A stretch of DNA of 64,000 nt from Lycocorax pyrrhopterus obiensis (GCA_014706295.1 JACSVZ010000002.1:108620547-108684546), one strand, 5' to 3'. Positions 1 through 13,893 are shown, counted from the first letter of the stretch. The notes: generated from the sequence alone by a model not told the origin. Program-made: numbers and translations.

Positions 1-644
1 GCTGATAACGCCCGTGTGACGTTCATTGCTGGTTTCTCCTCAAACTGTCACAGAGCGCTGCATTGGAGCTGCAGCCACATAGCCTTGCCTTCAAGGGGCT
101 GATAAGGGCTGAGGACACACAGGGCTCTGTGCCTGTACCATGCAGTCCCCCCCTTCTCTTTCTGACAGCGTTTCCTCTAAGAATATTGGTTTCTAGAATC
201 TACAAGTCCCCACAAATGGCTGCTCTGACAATGCCAGCTACACTGTTGGACTTTTCACTCGATGCTGCACGATCACAGCTTTTCCTCACTACTTGTGGGA
301 CACCGTCCAGAGCGAGGGAGGTGTCACAACCTACAGCTGTGGGAGCTCCTCCTCGGCCAACTTAAGAGTTCCCTGGTGATTCACAAACAAACAAGCCACT
401 GTAGGAGGAAACGGTGGGTCAGATGTGGAACCACAGAGGTAATTAAACGGCTGAGCTTCACAATGAAGGTCTTGAGGAGCAGCTACTTATTAATGTCATC
501 CATTTCAACCAGCCAAGTAGCAAAAGGACTTTTAGAGTCAACAGGCATGTTTAAATACAAAATTATTTTAAATTAAAAACTCTGAAAAGCATTTTCTCAT
601 TGTTAAAAAATATAGTCACAAGATACTTACAGGTGAAAAAAGGC

Positions 645-1371
645 TGAATTTAACCCTGGATGTGTCTACAGACTGGGGAATGAGATGCTGGAGAGCAGCA
701 CTGTGGAAAGGGACCTGGGGGTCCTGGTCACTGGCAAGTTGGACATGAGTCAGCAGTGCCCTGGCAGCCAGGAGGGCCAGCCCTGTCCTGGGGGGCATCA
801 GGCACAGCATCGGCAGCTGGGCAAGGGAGGGGATTGTCCCGCTCTGCTCTGCACTGGGGCAGCCTCACCTCGAGTGCTGGGGGCAGGTCTGGGTGCCACA
901 GTATAAATAAGACATTAAGCTCTTAGAAAGCATCCAAAGGAGGATCATGAGGATGGTGAAGGTCCTTGAGGAGAAACTGTATGAGTAGTGGCTGAGGTCA
1001 CTTGGTCTGTTCAGCCTGGAGAAGAGGACATAGGGAGACCTCAACATCCTCACAAGGGGAAGTGGCAGGGCAGACACTGATCTCTTCTCTGTGGTGACCA
1101 GTGACAGGATTCAAAGGAATGGCCTGAAGTTGTGTCAGGGGAGGTTTAGGCTGGATATTAGAAAAAGATTCTTCACCCAGAGGGTGTTTGGGTACTGGAA
1201 CAGGCTTCTCAGGGAAGTGGTCACAGCACCAAACCTGTCAAGAGTTCAAGAAGCGTTTGGACAATGCTCTCAGGCACATGGTGTGATTCTTGGGGTGTCC
1301 TGTGCAGGGCAAGGAGTTGGACTTGATGTTCCTCGTGGGTCCCTTCCAACTCAGTATATTCTATGATATTT
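645..1371 (+). mobile_element. CR1 LINE fragment, 5'-truncated, degenerate
   Basis: About 725 bp of a chicken-repeat-1 non-LTR retrotransposon. In broken frames it still encodes C-terminal reverse-transcriptase ORF2 pieces such as [26 protein letters not shown] and YWNRL. The 3' end has the family's typical ending (gttggacttgatg, then cccttccaactcag) and a decayed ATTCTATGAT-type tail instead of poly(A). Stops and frameshifts make it inactive. It lies in intron 3, antisense to GAREM1. The 5' boundary is approximate. Confidence 0.9.
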
Positions 1372-1954
1372 TCTGAAAAGAAAGATGATGCCATAGTTCT
1401 AGTTTAGCTCTCTGAGAAAAATACTGTTCTGCATTCTTCCTTCTAAACAAAAATATAAGGTATCAGTTACTGTCCAAAATTATAATAAAAACGGAAAACG
1501 GAAATTAGAAGTCTAAGACTGCACAAATTTATCTCTATCCACTAAATTCTACTATGGTGATGTTAAGACTGCTGATACATCCCAGCAGGCTAATTATACT
1601 TTAAAATTGGTAGGTAAATGGTAGGTAAATATGTGTTCCAGAATGTTGGCAAAAAAAGATATACCATACATGTAATATATCTCTCTCAATACACATAACA
1701 GTGCACAGATATCGCTCAGCTTTTGTTTTGCAAATTACACAGCTAAATGATCTTTACTTTGTCCTTGTAGCAATGACATATGAAAATCAGACTTGCTCTG
1801 TTTTGTTCACTCAAACATTTCACTTTATCAACGGCCACAAAACTTACAGAAAAATCAACAAAGAGCCATGGACTTTAACTCGGCTTTACACTGCCTTTGG
1901 TGAACTTCACAGGGCCTCCAGAAGCCCAGGAATCAGTCATGCAGAGCACTTCCT

Positions 1955-2230
1955 GAGAACAGATGGGACAAGAGGAAATGGCCTCAAGTTGCACCAGGGG
2001 AGGTTTAGATTGGATATCAGGAAAAGTTTCTTTACCAAAAGGGTTGTCATTCACTGGAACAGGCTGCCCAGGAGAGTGGTTGTGTTTCCATTCCTGGAAG
2101 CATTTATAAGACGTGAAGACGTGGCACTTAGGGACATAGTTTACTGGTGGACTTGGCAGTGGTGGGTTAATGGATGGACTTGATGATCTCAAAGGTCTTT
2201 TCTGACCTAAATGATTCTATGGTTCTATGC
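1955..2230 (+). mobile_element. CR1 LINE 3' fragment with intact octamer tail
   Basis: About 275 bp of CR1. The translated part keeps ORF2 C-terminal signatures ([20 protein letters not shown] and [10 protein letters not shown]), and the end reads ttgatgatctcaaaggtc followed by attctatg/gttctatg, the tandem octamer tail of CR1. It lies about 0.6 kb after the previous CR1 in the same orientation. Different internal truncation and divergence suggest a separate insertion. It is antisense to GAREM1 and not functional. Confidence 0.9.
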
Positions 2231-4523
2231 CAAATAGTACACTTATAGACAACATGAAAGTGCATATCATAAATTATTCCTAGAAGGCAGAATGGGTAGC
2301 CCCACACCAGACCCATCCCCCTCTACCCTCTAAGCTTTCAGCACCAACCCAGCAGGATTTGCATCTTCACAGCCCTGCTGAGAGCACTCTCTGGGCACCC
2401 TCTGCTTCCTGCTAGGCAATTGCTGGCGGGGTGCAGCAGAGCCCTACACTATTCCAGACACTTGGACCTGCTAGTGGCAGGCAGGTCCCAGCTGGCAGGG
2501 GTGACACAGCATATCGCTGGTACACGATGGACAGAAGACAGCAGTGCAGAGTGGCAGAGTTAAGGTGGTCCAGATCACAGACTAGTGCAGAAATAATCAT
2601 ATGTTTTTGTGGCAAACTCTTAAAGTCTCATAATAATTCTGGAAAAGAGATAATGCTACAGAAGGCAGAAAACACCAGAGAAGCTTTCACTCAGCTGCAT
2701 CACATACCCAAGGAGGGCTTTATACATTTTAACAATAATGTTTCGTGCATTGTAAGAACAACTCCTGCAGTTTTACTTTGCACTCGCCCCTCTTTTGCTC
2801 TTCCCAGCCAGTTTTCATTGGTAACAGGTGAGAATAACCAGTGCTCCCAGCTTTGTGAAAGAGGCAGTGCTTGCCATACTACACTCCAAAGCCACCTAGA
2901 ATCTCTAGTAGATGTTCAAGCTGAACATTGAATGCAGAAGACCCACAGAACCAGAACTTCCTCCCTGTTGTACTTGCCTTTTCCCTTCCCACTGCCAGAT
3001 GTTGATCCATACTACCTGTTCACTACTGATGCCAGGATGCTGACGAGAAAGGTTACAGGCATACAGACACCTTACCAAACACGCTGCAGAACAGCAGTGG
3101 GTTAAGTCACTATAATATTTTATATTTTAAGACTCAAGCAATTTCAGTAACATTGAAAAGCCAACTGTAACTCCTGCAGAAGACAGGCATCAGGAAAGCA
3201 ATGAATGATTATTTAGGAAACGTTCTTTTGGAAAAGCTCAGGTATACTCTTCCTTTTGCTTAAGGAAAGGCTAACTTGGAATAATAGATTTTGGTAACAC
3301 CTGAGTCAATATGCTGCCTTGGACTCCAACTGTTCTAATTTGTTATAGTTTGAAGCAGAAGTCTTTAATTACTTGGACACATATGAACACCTTTATAAAA
3401 ATGATTTGTGGCTTTATATAGGTTGGTATACCTGCTAGATTTTATTAGAGTAATGCAAGCTTTGCATTCACTTTAAAAATACAATTAGGATTTTTTTCTT
3501 TTGTAACTGTGAGGTCTCTGATTCATAGCTACAGCGTATGGTTTTTACTATTAGAGCCAAGGGACCAATCATAGCACTACACATATATTTAATAGATAAT
3601 ATATACTAGATACATATTTTTTTTACAGGTCCCAAAAGTGGAAAAATATTTTTAAAATGTAAAACAGAGTCTTCAGAAGAGCTGTTAGCAGACAAAAAAA
3701 ATAAGGAAACTTTTTCAAGGAAGTTGGCTAAATTCAGTGAGACAGTATCCCATTTTTCTTTGATAAATGCCTGTTTCCCAAGACAGAATCAGCAAGTAGA
3801 AGTCTTCATGCTAGCATACATGTATTTCCCTCTGGGATAAGAGACACTTTGCCTAATTGCTACATTAACAGCTGGCTTCAATGCACTTTAAGGATGTCTC
3901 AAATAAATCAGTGTTCTAAAACTGACCCAAAACGTGGCAGGTAACACCACAGAGCTGTAACATGGAGCATCTCTTTATGTGGGATGTCAGGAGCCACTGA
4001 GGCAATGGCGCTTGCCATCCAGGCTCCTTTCGGAGCAGGACCCCTCTCACAGGTACCTCAACGCAGGCACGCAGCAGCAGCAGCTCTGCTTCCTCTGCTT
4101 CTCTCTTACTCAAGCCACCCACTTCTCTCCAGGAGGAAAAGAGGCAGCCACAGCACTGCATTGCCAACGCAAGACACCGAGGTGTTGAGCCTGTGTGTAC
4201 TGAGGGCAAAGGGGAAAAAGGAGAAAAAACTCCAAACCTCTTGGAGTTGAGTCTTGCTGCTTCGTAAGTCTGGCATTAAGCCACAAGGTCACTAAAGCAC
4301 TAATTCTTGAGGTGAAGTATTATGAATTGCCTGAAAGTCTGGAGCCAAAACCTACACACCAGCTCATTTCAAGGAAGTCGCTACTGCAGCACTTAAGAAT
4401 GTCACCGTAGGTTACAACCTACTATTTATGTGCTTTATGGCAACTCAGGGTGAGTTTATCAGAGGCATTAGAATTACAATCAGGAGATCAATTTTGCTCC
4501 ACTGTACTGCACTAACATCTGCC

Positions 4524-4553
4524 AAAAAAAAAAAAGGAGAAAAAAAAAAAGAG
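4524..4553. repeat. Polypurine (A-rich) tract
   Basis: Thirty uninterrupted purines, mostly A with ggaga and gag interruptions, in intron 3. In gene sense it is a pyrimidine tract. It resembles a decayed simple repeat and I see no retroposon body attached. Confidence 0.8.
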
Positions 4554-5529
4554 CAAAGTTTTCACTACAGATTTCTTTCTGCCAAAATGCACACTGTATG
4601 GGCCAACATGGTTAAATCACTGTAAAGAGAGGATTACATTAAAAAAGATGAACAAATCAGGTATCAAAAGTTCACACCAGTCCTACAATGTCTTTGTCGG
4701 GTAAGAAAAGAATCATTATAAGGCTAATTCACTAACCCACCTCTCCATTCTGGAAAGTGTCTGCAAGCAGCTTCACAGACTCTCCAGAGAGACCAAGTGA
4801 TGTCTTCAGGATAAAAATGTTACTCTGGAAGATCTGAAGGGTCCTGCAACACTAAGTAGGCTGGTTTTTAGAGTGAAGGAATTCACAGCTTGTCCAATGT
4901 TCAATCTATCAGACAATACTGCTGCTTTTTTAAGAGAACTTTTTGTGAATTGCCCTCAGTATGATGTGGAGGGTTTGTTCCTTGTTTTGTTTTTAAGTAT
5001 TAGTGCAAATAGCTTCCTGGGTGTTCGTACACACTGCCATCTGTATGAGACCAGAGCAGTTGAGAGCAGAAATCTACTGCTGTTGCTTCAGCAAAAGATA
5101 GGACCCTGGGGTAGCTCAACTTTCTTAGTATTTTGTTCCTAGTAATAGAGAATCAAAAAATTCTCATCTTTGTAGCACAATGCTGTAACATAATATTCTT
5201 CAATTATGTGATGAATGTTAATACAAAAAGGGTTCTCACCTATCTGGTCAGTGAAGAAAGAACAGAATACCTCTAATTTTCAATCAGGAACAGATTAAAC
5301 TATTGACTGAGTGAAATTCACTTATTCCCAGGACGCTCTAAATTGCTGTGCCTGTAGGTGCTGCTGGCCACCACTTGAGACAACCAACTGGGTATCCAAG
5401 TGCAGTATGTATGGACAAAAAAGTTACTAAGTACTTCTAGCCATTATGAAAGTTTTATTTAACCTAAAACTTTTGCTTGCTATTCTGTGAAAAGTGATAC
5501 CACCTTTCCCTCCTAGCTGCACTTGCTGG

Positions 5530-5855
5530 CACGTGTTACAGCTGTCCTTCAAATACCCGGCAGGCGCTCAACCCCTTGCCTCAGGACACTGCCCAGAAAG
5601 CCTGTCCAGCTGCAAAACCACGGGGAAGGAAGGGGGAACCATCTCCCCTGCCTCCCCAGGATAAGGTGGCTGATTTTTCCCTTCAACAACTATTACAAGA
5701 AGAAAAAATAAAGTAAGCCCCTTAGAAAAGATCTTGCAGCCCGCCACAGCGAGAAGGCAGCTTGCCGAACGGCAGCAGTAGCTGCGAAATCCTGCCGGAG
5801 CAGCCAAGGATTTGTGCACAGGAGCAAGGTTCACACCAAGTGGAACCATAACCGT
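5530..5855. other. CpG-retaining, GC-richer patch in intron 3
   Basis: I count 11 CpGs in about 325 bp, against about 6 in the following 750 bp. No LINE or SINE motif is visible. CpG retention in an intron can mark a constrained or unmethylated cis-element, but it is well short of a CpG island. I assign no function. Confidence 0.4.
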
Positions 5856-7801
5856 GGTGTACTGGCACATGCAGGCACACCTCAACAGAAGCATGCAGTG
5901 ACTGCCTGGTCACCTTGTAACTCTACAGGCTCCTTCTTCAAAAATTATCCACCGAAGACTTGAGTGTTTGGAACAAGAAAGAATTCCCAGACTTCAGAGC
6001 TCCTTCTCATCTTAAGTGCTTCATCAGATATTTTAGGCATTTTTCTTTCTTTTTCTATCAGATTAGCTACCTTCTGATACCCTCTTCTGAATTTAAACAG
6101 GCACGCTGCATTAGACAGAAATCAACCGTACTTAGTATTCCTCCCTTTGCTCGAATCAGCTTGACAGAATCTCTCCTATATTAAAATTTTAGCGTACATA
6201 ATTCTCTTGCACGTAAAGGGCTATTAAACACTTTAATAAATCCTGCTAAGTTCATTTATTTTTTGGAAGATGATAACCTTGGAATAGACTTCTATGAAAC
6301 TGGAAAAACTGCCAAGAGGAATATTGCCAAGATAACTGTGTAACTAGGTTAAACCTGGATTATTACTACTGTTATTTACATTAAGGAGTATCACTATAAA
6401 ACCTTTTAAAAATGGATTTGATATCTAACAGTAAGCTCTGCTTATTTCTCAGTTTGCTACATATGACAAAGAGTTTTAAAAACACTCATATTAAACTTAA
6501 GATATGGCATTTTATGTTTAAACAAGCCTGTAGACAAATACTTTTTGCACTAAAAATCAAAGCTGCACATTCTACTGCACCATTCTCTTGGTTTGGTCAT
6601 TGATCAAATGAGAAATAACAGCACAGCACTGGATAAGGCTAGCAGTCCCAAGGATTTTTTCTGAGCAGAAATGAAATTTTCTTGTTCGCTTGCCTAAAGA
6701 TACATAAGTATTCCAACTTTCTCATGTAGGCTTCATTCATGAAAGCCTCTGTTTTACAGGCTCAGGTTAATGCAGAGCACAAATGAAAACAACCTACTGT
6801 CTTGCAAGGCGTGAGTCTTTGTCACTGAGTAAATTAACTGATGAGCTCTTGCCCTTACACCTATAAAAACTGTGAACCAGCTGGTGTCTTCCAGCTGTAC
6901 TAGTGCAAGAAACAGGAAAAACCCATTAAAAAGTTGCTATACAAAGCCCATCTCGATACACACAGGACCAGGAAACTCCAGTCTGGTTTTGCACCAGCAG
7001 TATCAGCCAGTTTCCCCTGTAGGGTACACGATGTGGATCCACACCATTGCACCCCAGCTCTAGGATGCTCTTCTACCAGTCTGAGACGGTGTCGCTGCTC
7101 AAACAAACCAGATAAGCCTGAAGACCACTCAGCTCTCATGGCAGAGCTGACCTACCTTGTGCAGTGTCACACATGCAGGACAAAGAAGAACGAGTTGTGT
7201 CTTCACTGCTTCATGACACGGCACTGCAGTGTGTTTGGTGACAGCAAACCCTCCCGTGGGATCAGTGACCCTTTGATGAGCCCGAGAGCTGTGCACATGC
7301 AAACACACACATGCACACAGAGAACAACTGTGTCTTTTTTTTTTTGTTGTTGTTATTTTATTCACAATGCTACTTAGCTGCAGTAATTTTGAGACAAGCA
7401 ACCCCATCATTTCACCCTGCGTGCTCTCTGAGAATGAGGCTTTCTGGAGAGGGATTTGAGCAGCTGCTGCTTAGCAGAGAATGAAATTCAGACTGCTGGA
7501 GGGGGAGGAGAAAGGGGGCAACAAACAACATTTGTTTAAAATCTGGCAGGAGCATCCTAATTAGATGAATTATTGAATGGATCATCAGGATTGCTCCCCA
7601 AAGCGCCATAGGGCAGGAGAGCCCTTAGAGGACATGTTGATTTAAGACTGCAAAAACGATCCCAAAGAGCACCATCACCAAATGTGGAACACTAAAGGCT
7701 CATTTGTCTCAAAAATCACACTTCCCACTCAGCGCCGTTGCTCACTTGCCATGTATGTAAAGGTTGTAACAGTTAATCATTTAGACAGGGATAAATATTT
7801 A

Positions 7802-7981
<180 letters not shown>

Positions 7982-9247
7982 TTATACTGGACAACTGTCA
8001 CTGTGGCAACTGCTGGCTCAACTTCTTCACAATTTTGCTCGGTCAATTTTTCCAGTTATTAGCAACCAAACAAGAAGATGAAAGATTGTAGAGTCTCCTG
8101 AACCTGCCATGAAAGACACCCACTTTCACTGGCTTGGAATGAAAAGAACGTGTGGCAGTCAAAGTGAAATTAAAAAAGATTGGTTTATCACATGCTCTCT
8201 AGAAATTGTAAATAATTGTGGAGGCATTTGCATTTGTGTACTTAATTCAGTGTCATCGCATCTGTACAGATAGCACTTTTGGGTCTTTAATATTACAAGT
8301 TTTACAGAAAGAAACCACACCCATTACTACAAAACCCCAAAACAATAAACATAAGGTGTTTGGGTTTGTTTTTAGCATCATCAAACAGCTATTAAACATG
8401 GTAGGCTAAAGCCCTTTTACCCCTAGGCTTCCCTAATAATGGAACAGCATCTAACTTTCCTTAACTATAAACTAAGCCCTTTGAGAACTTTAGCTAACAT
8501 AAGATATTAAACCACACACATTTAAAACTCTTTTGAAGGTGTCTGCCTTCAGAAGAGCATGAGAAAGAAGTGTTTCTTGCTAACTTTATCTCCCCCCAGC
8601 ATGAAAACTTTGTCTATTTTCTATGTCTTGTAAAAGGCAAGAACTAACATGGAGGGAGCCACCCTAGGCAGACCTGCCAGGCACATCAATCACCTGTGTG
8701 CACTACGAACACAAAGTTTAAAAACTTTATTTTATAAATACAGAGATAAGAAAAGCTTACACAGTTTACTGTTTGCATGACTTAAGCTTAAAATCAGTGG
8801 AGTCATCTTTCCAAATTTAGAAATGGTAACTACTACTAAGTTAAAGGCTCGTCTCAGCAAGACTCGATGTAAGAAACAATGCTAGAAAATGAGAAAAAGG
8901 TTGAATAAAATCTATGGTTGGTGCAACTCCTGTAAGGCACATTTTAAAATTTGCAATGCATGCAGCCACTGGATTATTGTTCCCAAATAGTGCTCAACTT
9001 CATTACAATACATCCAGTACATGAGGATGTCAGCCACCTACAGAAATATTTTCTCACTCCTTCAGCATTCTTGTGCTCAACACCCTGCTGCCCCTTTACA
9101 TCCCATCAGGCTTGAGACTTCTGTGACACGTTTGGAGAATTCACCCACACTGAACTATTTCAGGCCACATTACAGCAGAGGAGGAAACGAAGGCAAACTC
9201 AGTGAGCCCTGGCGCCCCATGAGAGAGAGCTCCCGCCCCCCTGCCAG

Positions 9248-9267
9248 GTGTGTGCACACACGTGTAC
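9248..9267. repeat. 20-bp alternating purine-pyrimidine tract
   Basis: Every base alternates purine and pyrimidine across 20 bp. It begins with a 14-bp perfect palindrome (GTGTGTGCACACAC, 9248-9261) and overlaps a CACGTG at 9259-9264. Such tracts favour Z-DNA. It sits in a C-rich patch (9230-9290) of intron 2. Confidence 0.8.
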
Positions 9268-9682
9268 CCACCCACCCAAACACCCCCCAGGAGAGGTGCC
9301 AGAGCAAGAGGCTCAGCGCTGCTGCCCAGCCCCAGCACCTGCTGCCAGGGGCACAGCCTTTTAGTCAGTATGCTCGAGTTCTGTGGTTGTAACCCCGAAT
9401 ATCAACTTGCAAGGCAGAGGACTTCCTTTTATACCCTTCCATATGTTTTGTCTTTCTAAAGTGATCATGGCAACTTTGAAGTATTATCAGCAGGGTAACT
9501 ACAGATGCTGGTACTTCTCACTGCAGGACTCTATTTTTCCAGTGTTTTAATAACCTTCACCACGCTTCCGAAATCTGTTGAGTTTTCCCAACTTCGCGTC
9601 TGCTTCAGGACACGCTATGATTTGAAGTTCAACCAAGACAATCCATGTACTTTGGAGACCAGCACTGGGGTAGAAGCCACAG

Positions 9683-9761
9683 GACCTTTGGTCTGACCTG
9701 AGGAAGCCCTCGCTGCAGTGTACCACAGCAGGAATGGCTTCTCTGGGTCAGACCAAAGGTC
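9683..9761. repeat. Perfect 16-bp inverted repeat from two repeat-like units
   Basis: GACCTTTGGTCTGACC at 9683-9698 is the exact reverse complement of 9746-9761, separated by 47 bp. Both arms carry the block 'GGTCAGACCAAAGGTC' facing outward. This block resembles a widespread sauropsid interspersed repeat that I recall but cannot name firmly. After the arm, the minus-strand copy continues with cttctaccccagtg. It is most likely two decayed copies in inverted orientation and could form a hairpin. Confidence 0.7.
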
Positions 9762-11491
9762 TGCCTCGTGCAGCATTCCACCTTAGACAGGAGTAAGCGA
9801 CAGCCATGTAAGGAGGCTGAACTTAAAGCACAATTAGCAATACCACCCAGAATCTTCTTCACAGCTCTCGGAGGAACTCATGGCTGAAGAATGCCCAGAG
9901 CAGGGAAGAGGTTTTCGGTGTAGTAGCTCGAGAGGTTTTCTTCCCTGTAAATTTGTTTAATTGCTTACTGAAGGTATCTAAAACTTTCATTGTAGACATA
10001 TCCTCTTACCTTGAAAAATTTTGGCAATCTCTTTTTCCACAAACTTTAAAGTACCTCTGAGATTAAGACCACAAATTGTAGGAGTGATAAAGCTACACCT
10101 GGCAGACAGCATGGGTAGCCACAGGCAACCTGACAGCAGACAAGCATTTGGAAAAATGCTTCACATACTCAATAGAAACATGCCAGCATACTAAAGCTGA
10201 ATTCCTCAGCCTGTCCACTTTGAGCCCCTTTTGGTGCAAAGCAATAGAGGGGCCAGGCAGCCAACACCTTTGGGCTATGGAAACCTGAAAAATTAGCAGG
10301 GAGCTGCTCAGTTAACTGATGCTGGAAAGTGCGTTGTGACTGATGCCAAGGCACGCACATGGAGAGCTGAAGAGAGAACCGTCCTTTTTAATCCCCAGTC
10401 TGCCACAGACCATGCAAGTCCTCTTTTCAGGATTTCCCTGTCAGCCACAGCCTAACCAAGAGGAAGATGCACTCCCCAGCTGCATCTTTCCCTCACAGGA
10501 ACCCCACTTTGCTTCGAAAGAAACTCAGGAGCGGGAGGAGCTGAGTGAAGTCAGGTGCCCTCCTACATGGAGTCAGCACATGCCAGGACATCATGCAGCA
10601 GCAGAGACTATGAGCTGCACCAGGGAGCATTCCACAGCACAGAAAAACCACTACTCTAGAGCATAGAGCCAGTAACTGTACTTCAGATGGTCACTAATGG
10701 CAAGATGCTCTTACATTTAACAGATGTCACATGGTGTTCTTTCACCATGGGCTGACCCGAGGCTGTGCCTATTCTCGACAATTATCCTCTTTGACTACCG
10801 ACACAGCCATTGGGATGCAACCCTAACTGATTGCCCAGTTTGGGATCCAGGGGTCTGATTTGCAGGATTCTTGGCTGTGGCTACCATCTGAGGCAAGCTG
10901 TGGTTACAGTTTATAATGACAAAAAAACCCCAAACCCAAACCACAGCAAGTTTAAGTCATCTCAGACAGATCTAAACTCAGTGGAGTTACTTCTGATTTA
11001 ACACTCCAGGCTTATGCACAGAAAGGAGGTGAATATGATATTGCATGGAAGCTACATAGTTTTTTGAAGCTGTGCTATATTGCAGTTCTAAAATTTTGCT
11101 AGTTCAGAAAGACATTGAGAACTCTCACTTCAGCGTGGGAACTGAGTTGGGCACAGTAACAAAGCATGAATTCACATGAATGAGGAAGGAAAACAAAATA
11201 CTGAGTAGTAATACATGATACGAACAATACTCATCCAGCCCGTTGAATGAGACAGTGGTCTTTAATTCTAGGTTCTCTAGTTACTCTGTTTGGAAGCATA
11301 ATAATACTATTTTTCTATGACTGTTATGTATTTAACAACAGCCAATCTGGGGGCAAGACAAGGCCAGTTACTCCTTGCAACCCAAAGTCCTACAAAAAAG
11401 GTCCCAAATTCCTCAGCACAGAACAAATGCTCTAGGCTGTGTGCAACTGGGAGCAGAGTCTGCTCTTTACTGCAGAATTACACATTTCTGC

Positions 11492-11529
11492 AAAAAAAAA
11501 AGAGAAAAAGGAAAAAAGAAAGAAAAAAA
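11492..11529. repeat. Polypurine tract
   Basis: Thirty-eight uninterrupted purines built from A runs with gaga and gg interruptions, in intron 2. It is a simple-sequence tract that reads as a pyrimidine tract in the GAREM1 transcript. It explains the lysine-rich spurious open frames here. Confidence 0.8.
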
Positions 11530-13871
11530 TCATAATTGGGAGCTTTGCTTCGGTACAAAGCGACGCTCAGAGCTGTCTGTGTCGCTATCTGTGCCATCCT
11601 CCCCGTCCTTCAGCTGAGCCTCACAAACACAAAGCCGTCTGTGCCCTCACTGCTAATAAGCAGCAGTTCACGAGGAGGTTGACGACAGAGGAGTACACAC
11701 AGATCCCAAAGCACAGAATAGAAGGGCAGCATTAATCTCTGCCTGTTACGAAATCAAGAAGTATGCTGTGCATGGAAGCTGTCAGGGCTAGATGTTAAAA
11801 TGCCTCTTCCTTGAAAAAGATGGGTTTATAACTCAAGATTTTCTATAGGCAGTTTTAAAAAATTTATTTCCTCATTGAAAAAAGAGGACTTTTTTTATTG
11901 GAAGGAGAGAAAGAAGGGCTGAAGAGGAGCCTACAGCACACATTTGAACCAGATGTCAGTAACTAACTAACAGGGAGGAAGCAGACAATTTCTTACTATG
12001 TTTCTCCCTGGTCTCTATTCAAGCCTCCATAAAAAACAAAGACAGCATGGCTGAAACACAAGTTTAATGGACATAAGTATGGGTTGACTGCATGTTGAAG
12101 TGGAATTTTATTACACTTTGCAAGGGGCACAATTTCATTGGGAGGCTTTATAAAATCGACAGCTAGCTTGAACAAACCACAGGGCAATTTCACTGTGTGT
12201 TAATTAGGAATTTAACAACAACAAAAAAAGAAAATCTAAAACTAAAACTATACTTTTATAGAAGCTCACCCCTCTCTCTCTCACTCTCACTAGCACAAAA
12301 AGAATAATGAAATGTTTCTGTAGTAAATCAGAGAAGGTTCAGAAAGATCAAAGATTCATAATACCTGCACGGTCCACTGAGCAGGTATGGCTATTCCTTT
12401 GCAGCCAAACGCAAGGGGGAAATGAACAACTACTGCAAGCTTTATATCTCTTTATCTTTCTGTCTGGCCTCTGGCAGGCACAGTATTGGAACAGTTTCAT
12501 CCTAGTATATATTATCTCTGTAGATTATGAATTCTTATTTCTCTGTGAAGGTACTTACAGCAAAGACAGTAAATCTACTACTGGTGGAAATGAGTCTGGA
12601 AAGCTAAAAAGGCAAGGAAGGACCTAAACCAGTGCTTATTCTCCAGTTTATGAAGGCATTTATTAAAACCCATTAGGAGCAGGAGGATCAGTCTATCTTC
12701 CTTCTTGCCAGATTGGCCCTGCAATGGCTGTGAGAAGGGGCATTAATCAGCCCTTTCTGTCCCAGCTTCTGCTGCTTCCACTGCTTAGGTTCTTGCAGGC
12801 TTACACATGTTCCTAACTCCAACCCAGCTCCTACAGGTTATTTCTGTGATGTTAGATCTCCTGGTTTTCTCAGTGACTTAACCCTTACCCTGAAATAGTC
12901 CAGCAGTTTCCAACAGTCCAGAATGTTTCCAAAAGAGAAACATTCATTCTGTACAGTGCCTGCACTGTGCCTAGACCCAGGCAGTCTTTATCTATGGCAG
13001 GCGTTCACAGGCTGGACAAACAGTCAAGTTTTCATTGATATAGAAGCATGAGAGCACGTTTATGCTCATAGACCAAAAAGAAAAGCTGGAAAAAGAAATT
13101 CTGTTTAAAAAAAATGCATGTCATCAATAGGAAACATGGAAGGTCACTGAAACATCTGCTCAGCTGTGTTAGCTGCTAAATGTTTCTCCAAGGGGGCAGG
13201 AGCTGTATTGTCTTTCAGCAGCTTTGATTATTTAGTAGGTCTCACAGCCCTCTATGAGACTGTATGCAAGGCCCAGTGCTTCTCAAGAATGTGCAGACGG
13301 CACAGCAGGGTAGCAAAAGTACTGCAGAGGTTTTTGTTTCATATTATTTGTTGACTGCTGACTGCATTTTAGTATTTCAAAGCACTGCAGAGCTACTCAA
13401 AAAGGAAAGGCTCTACCTGCCAGAAAAACATCATTTTGGAAAAAGACAGTTCTTGCCTACATTTTTCAGCATTCCTTTGCATAACAGTGATAGCAAATTA
13501 CTTTGTTTCTCTTCACAAAATTATGATCCTTGATATAACTGGGCAGAGTTGAAGAGCATAAGCCAAAAGTACACTTCAGCACACATGGTTCTTAGATGGA
13601 CCTGTACAGTCTTTATCTGATTGCGTACACAACTCTCCTCAATGCCTGATACAGATATAAATTCATTTTAGTGGGGGAGGACAGAAGGAAATCTCAGTTT
13701 ATGGTCTCCCTTGTCAGCCCATCAACTAGATCACATGGCAGAGCTATTTCATCCCTAACTAATCCTTAGACAAGGCAGCCAGTCGAGAGGGAGCATGGCA
13801 AACCAAAGACTCTAAAACAATAGATTAAGCTATAATCGTAACACTTCAGCCTACCTGCAATTAAAAAAAAA

Positions 13872-13893
13872 GTCAATTTTTATTTAAATTGAC
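13872..13893. repeat. Short perfect hairpin
   Basis: The 8-bp arms GTCAATTT and AAATTGAC flank a 6-nt loop. It is AT-rich, could arise by chance at this length, and has no T-run that would suggest a transcription signal. Confidence 0.5.

Noticed and set aside
1701..2183. 160-codon plus-strand open frame
   Set aside because: The C-terminal half is CR1 ORF2 remnant sequence ([20 protein letters not shown]). The first half is unrelated intron sequence read through.
2431..2931. 166-codon plus-strand open frame in intron 3
   Set aside because: There is no recognisable domain, no plausible conserved splice frame, and it is antisense to the gene. The length is within chance for six frames over 64 kb.
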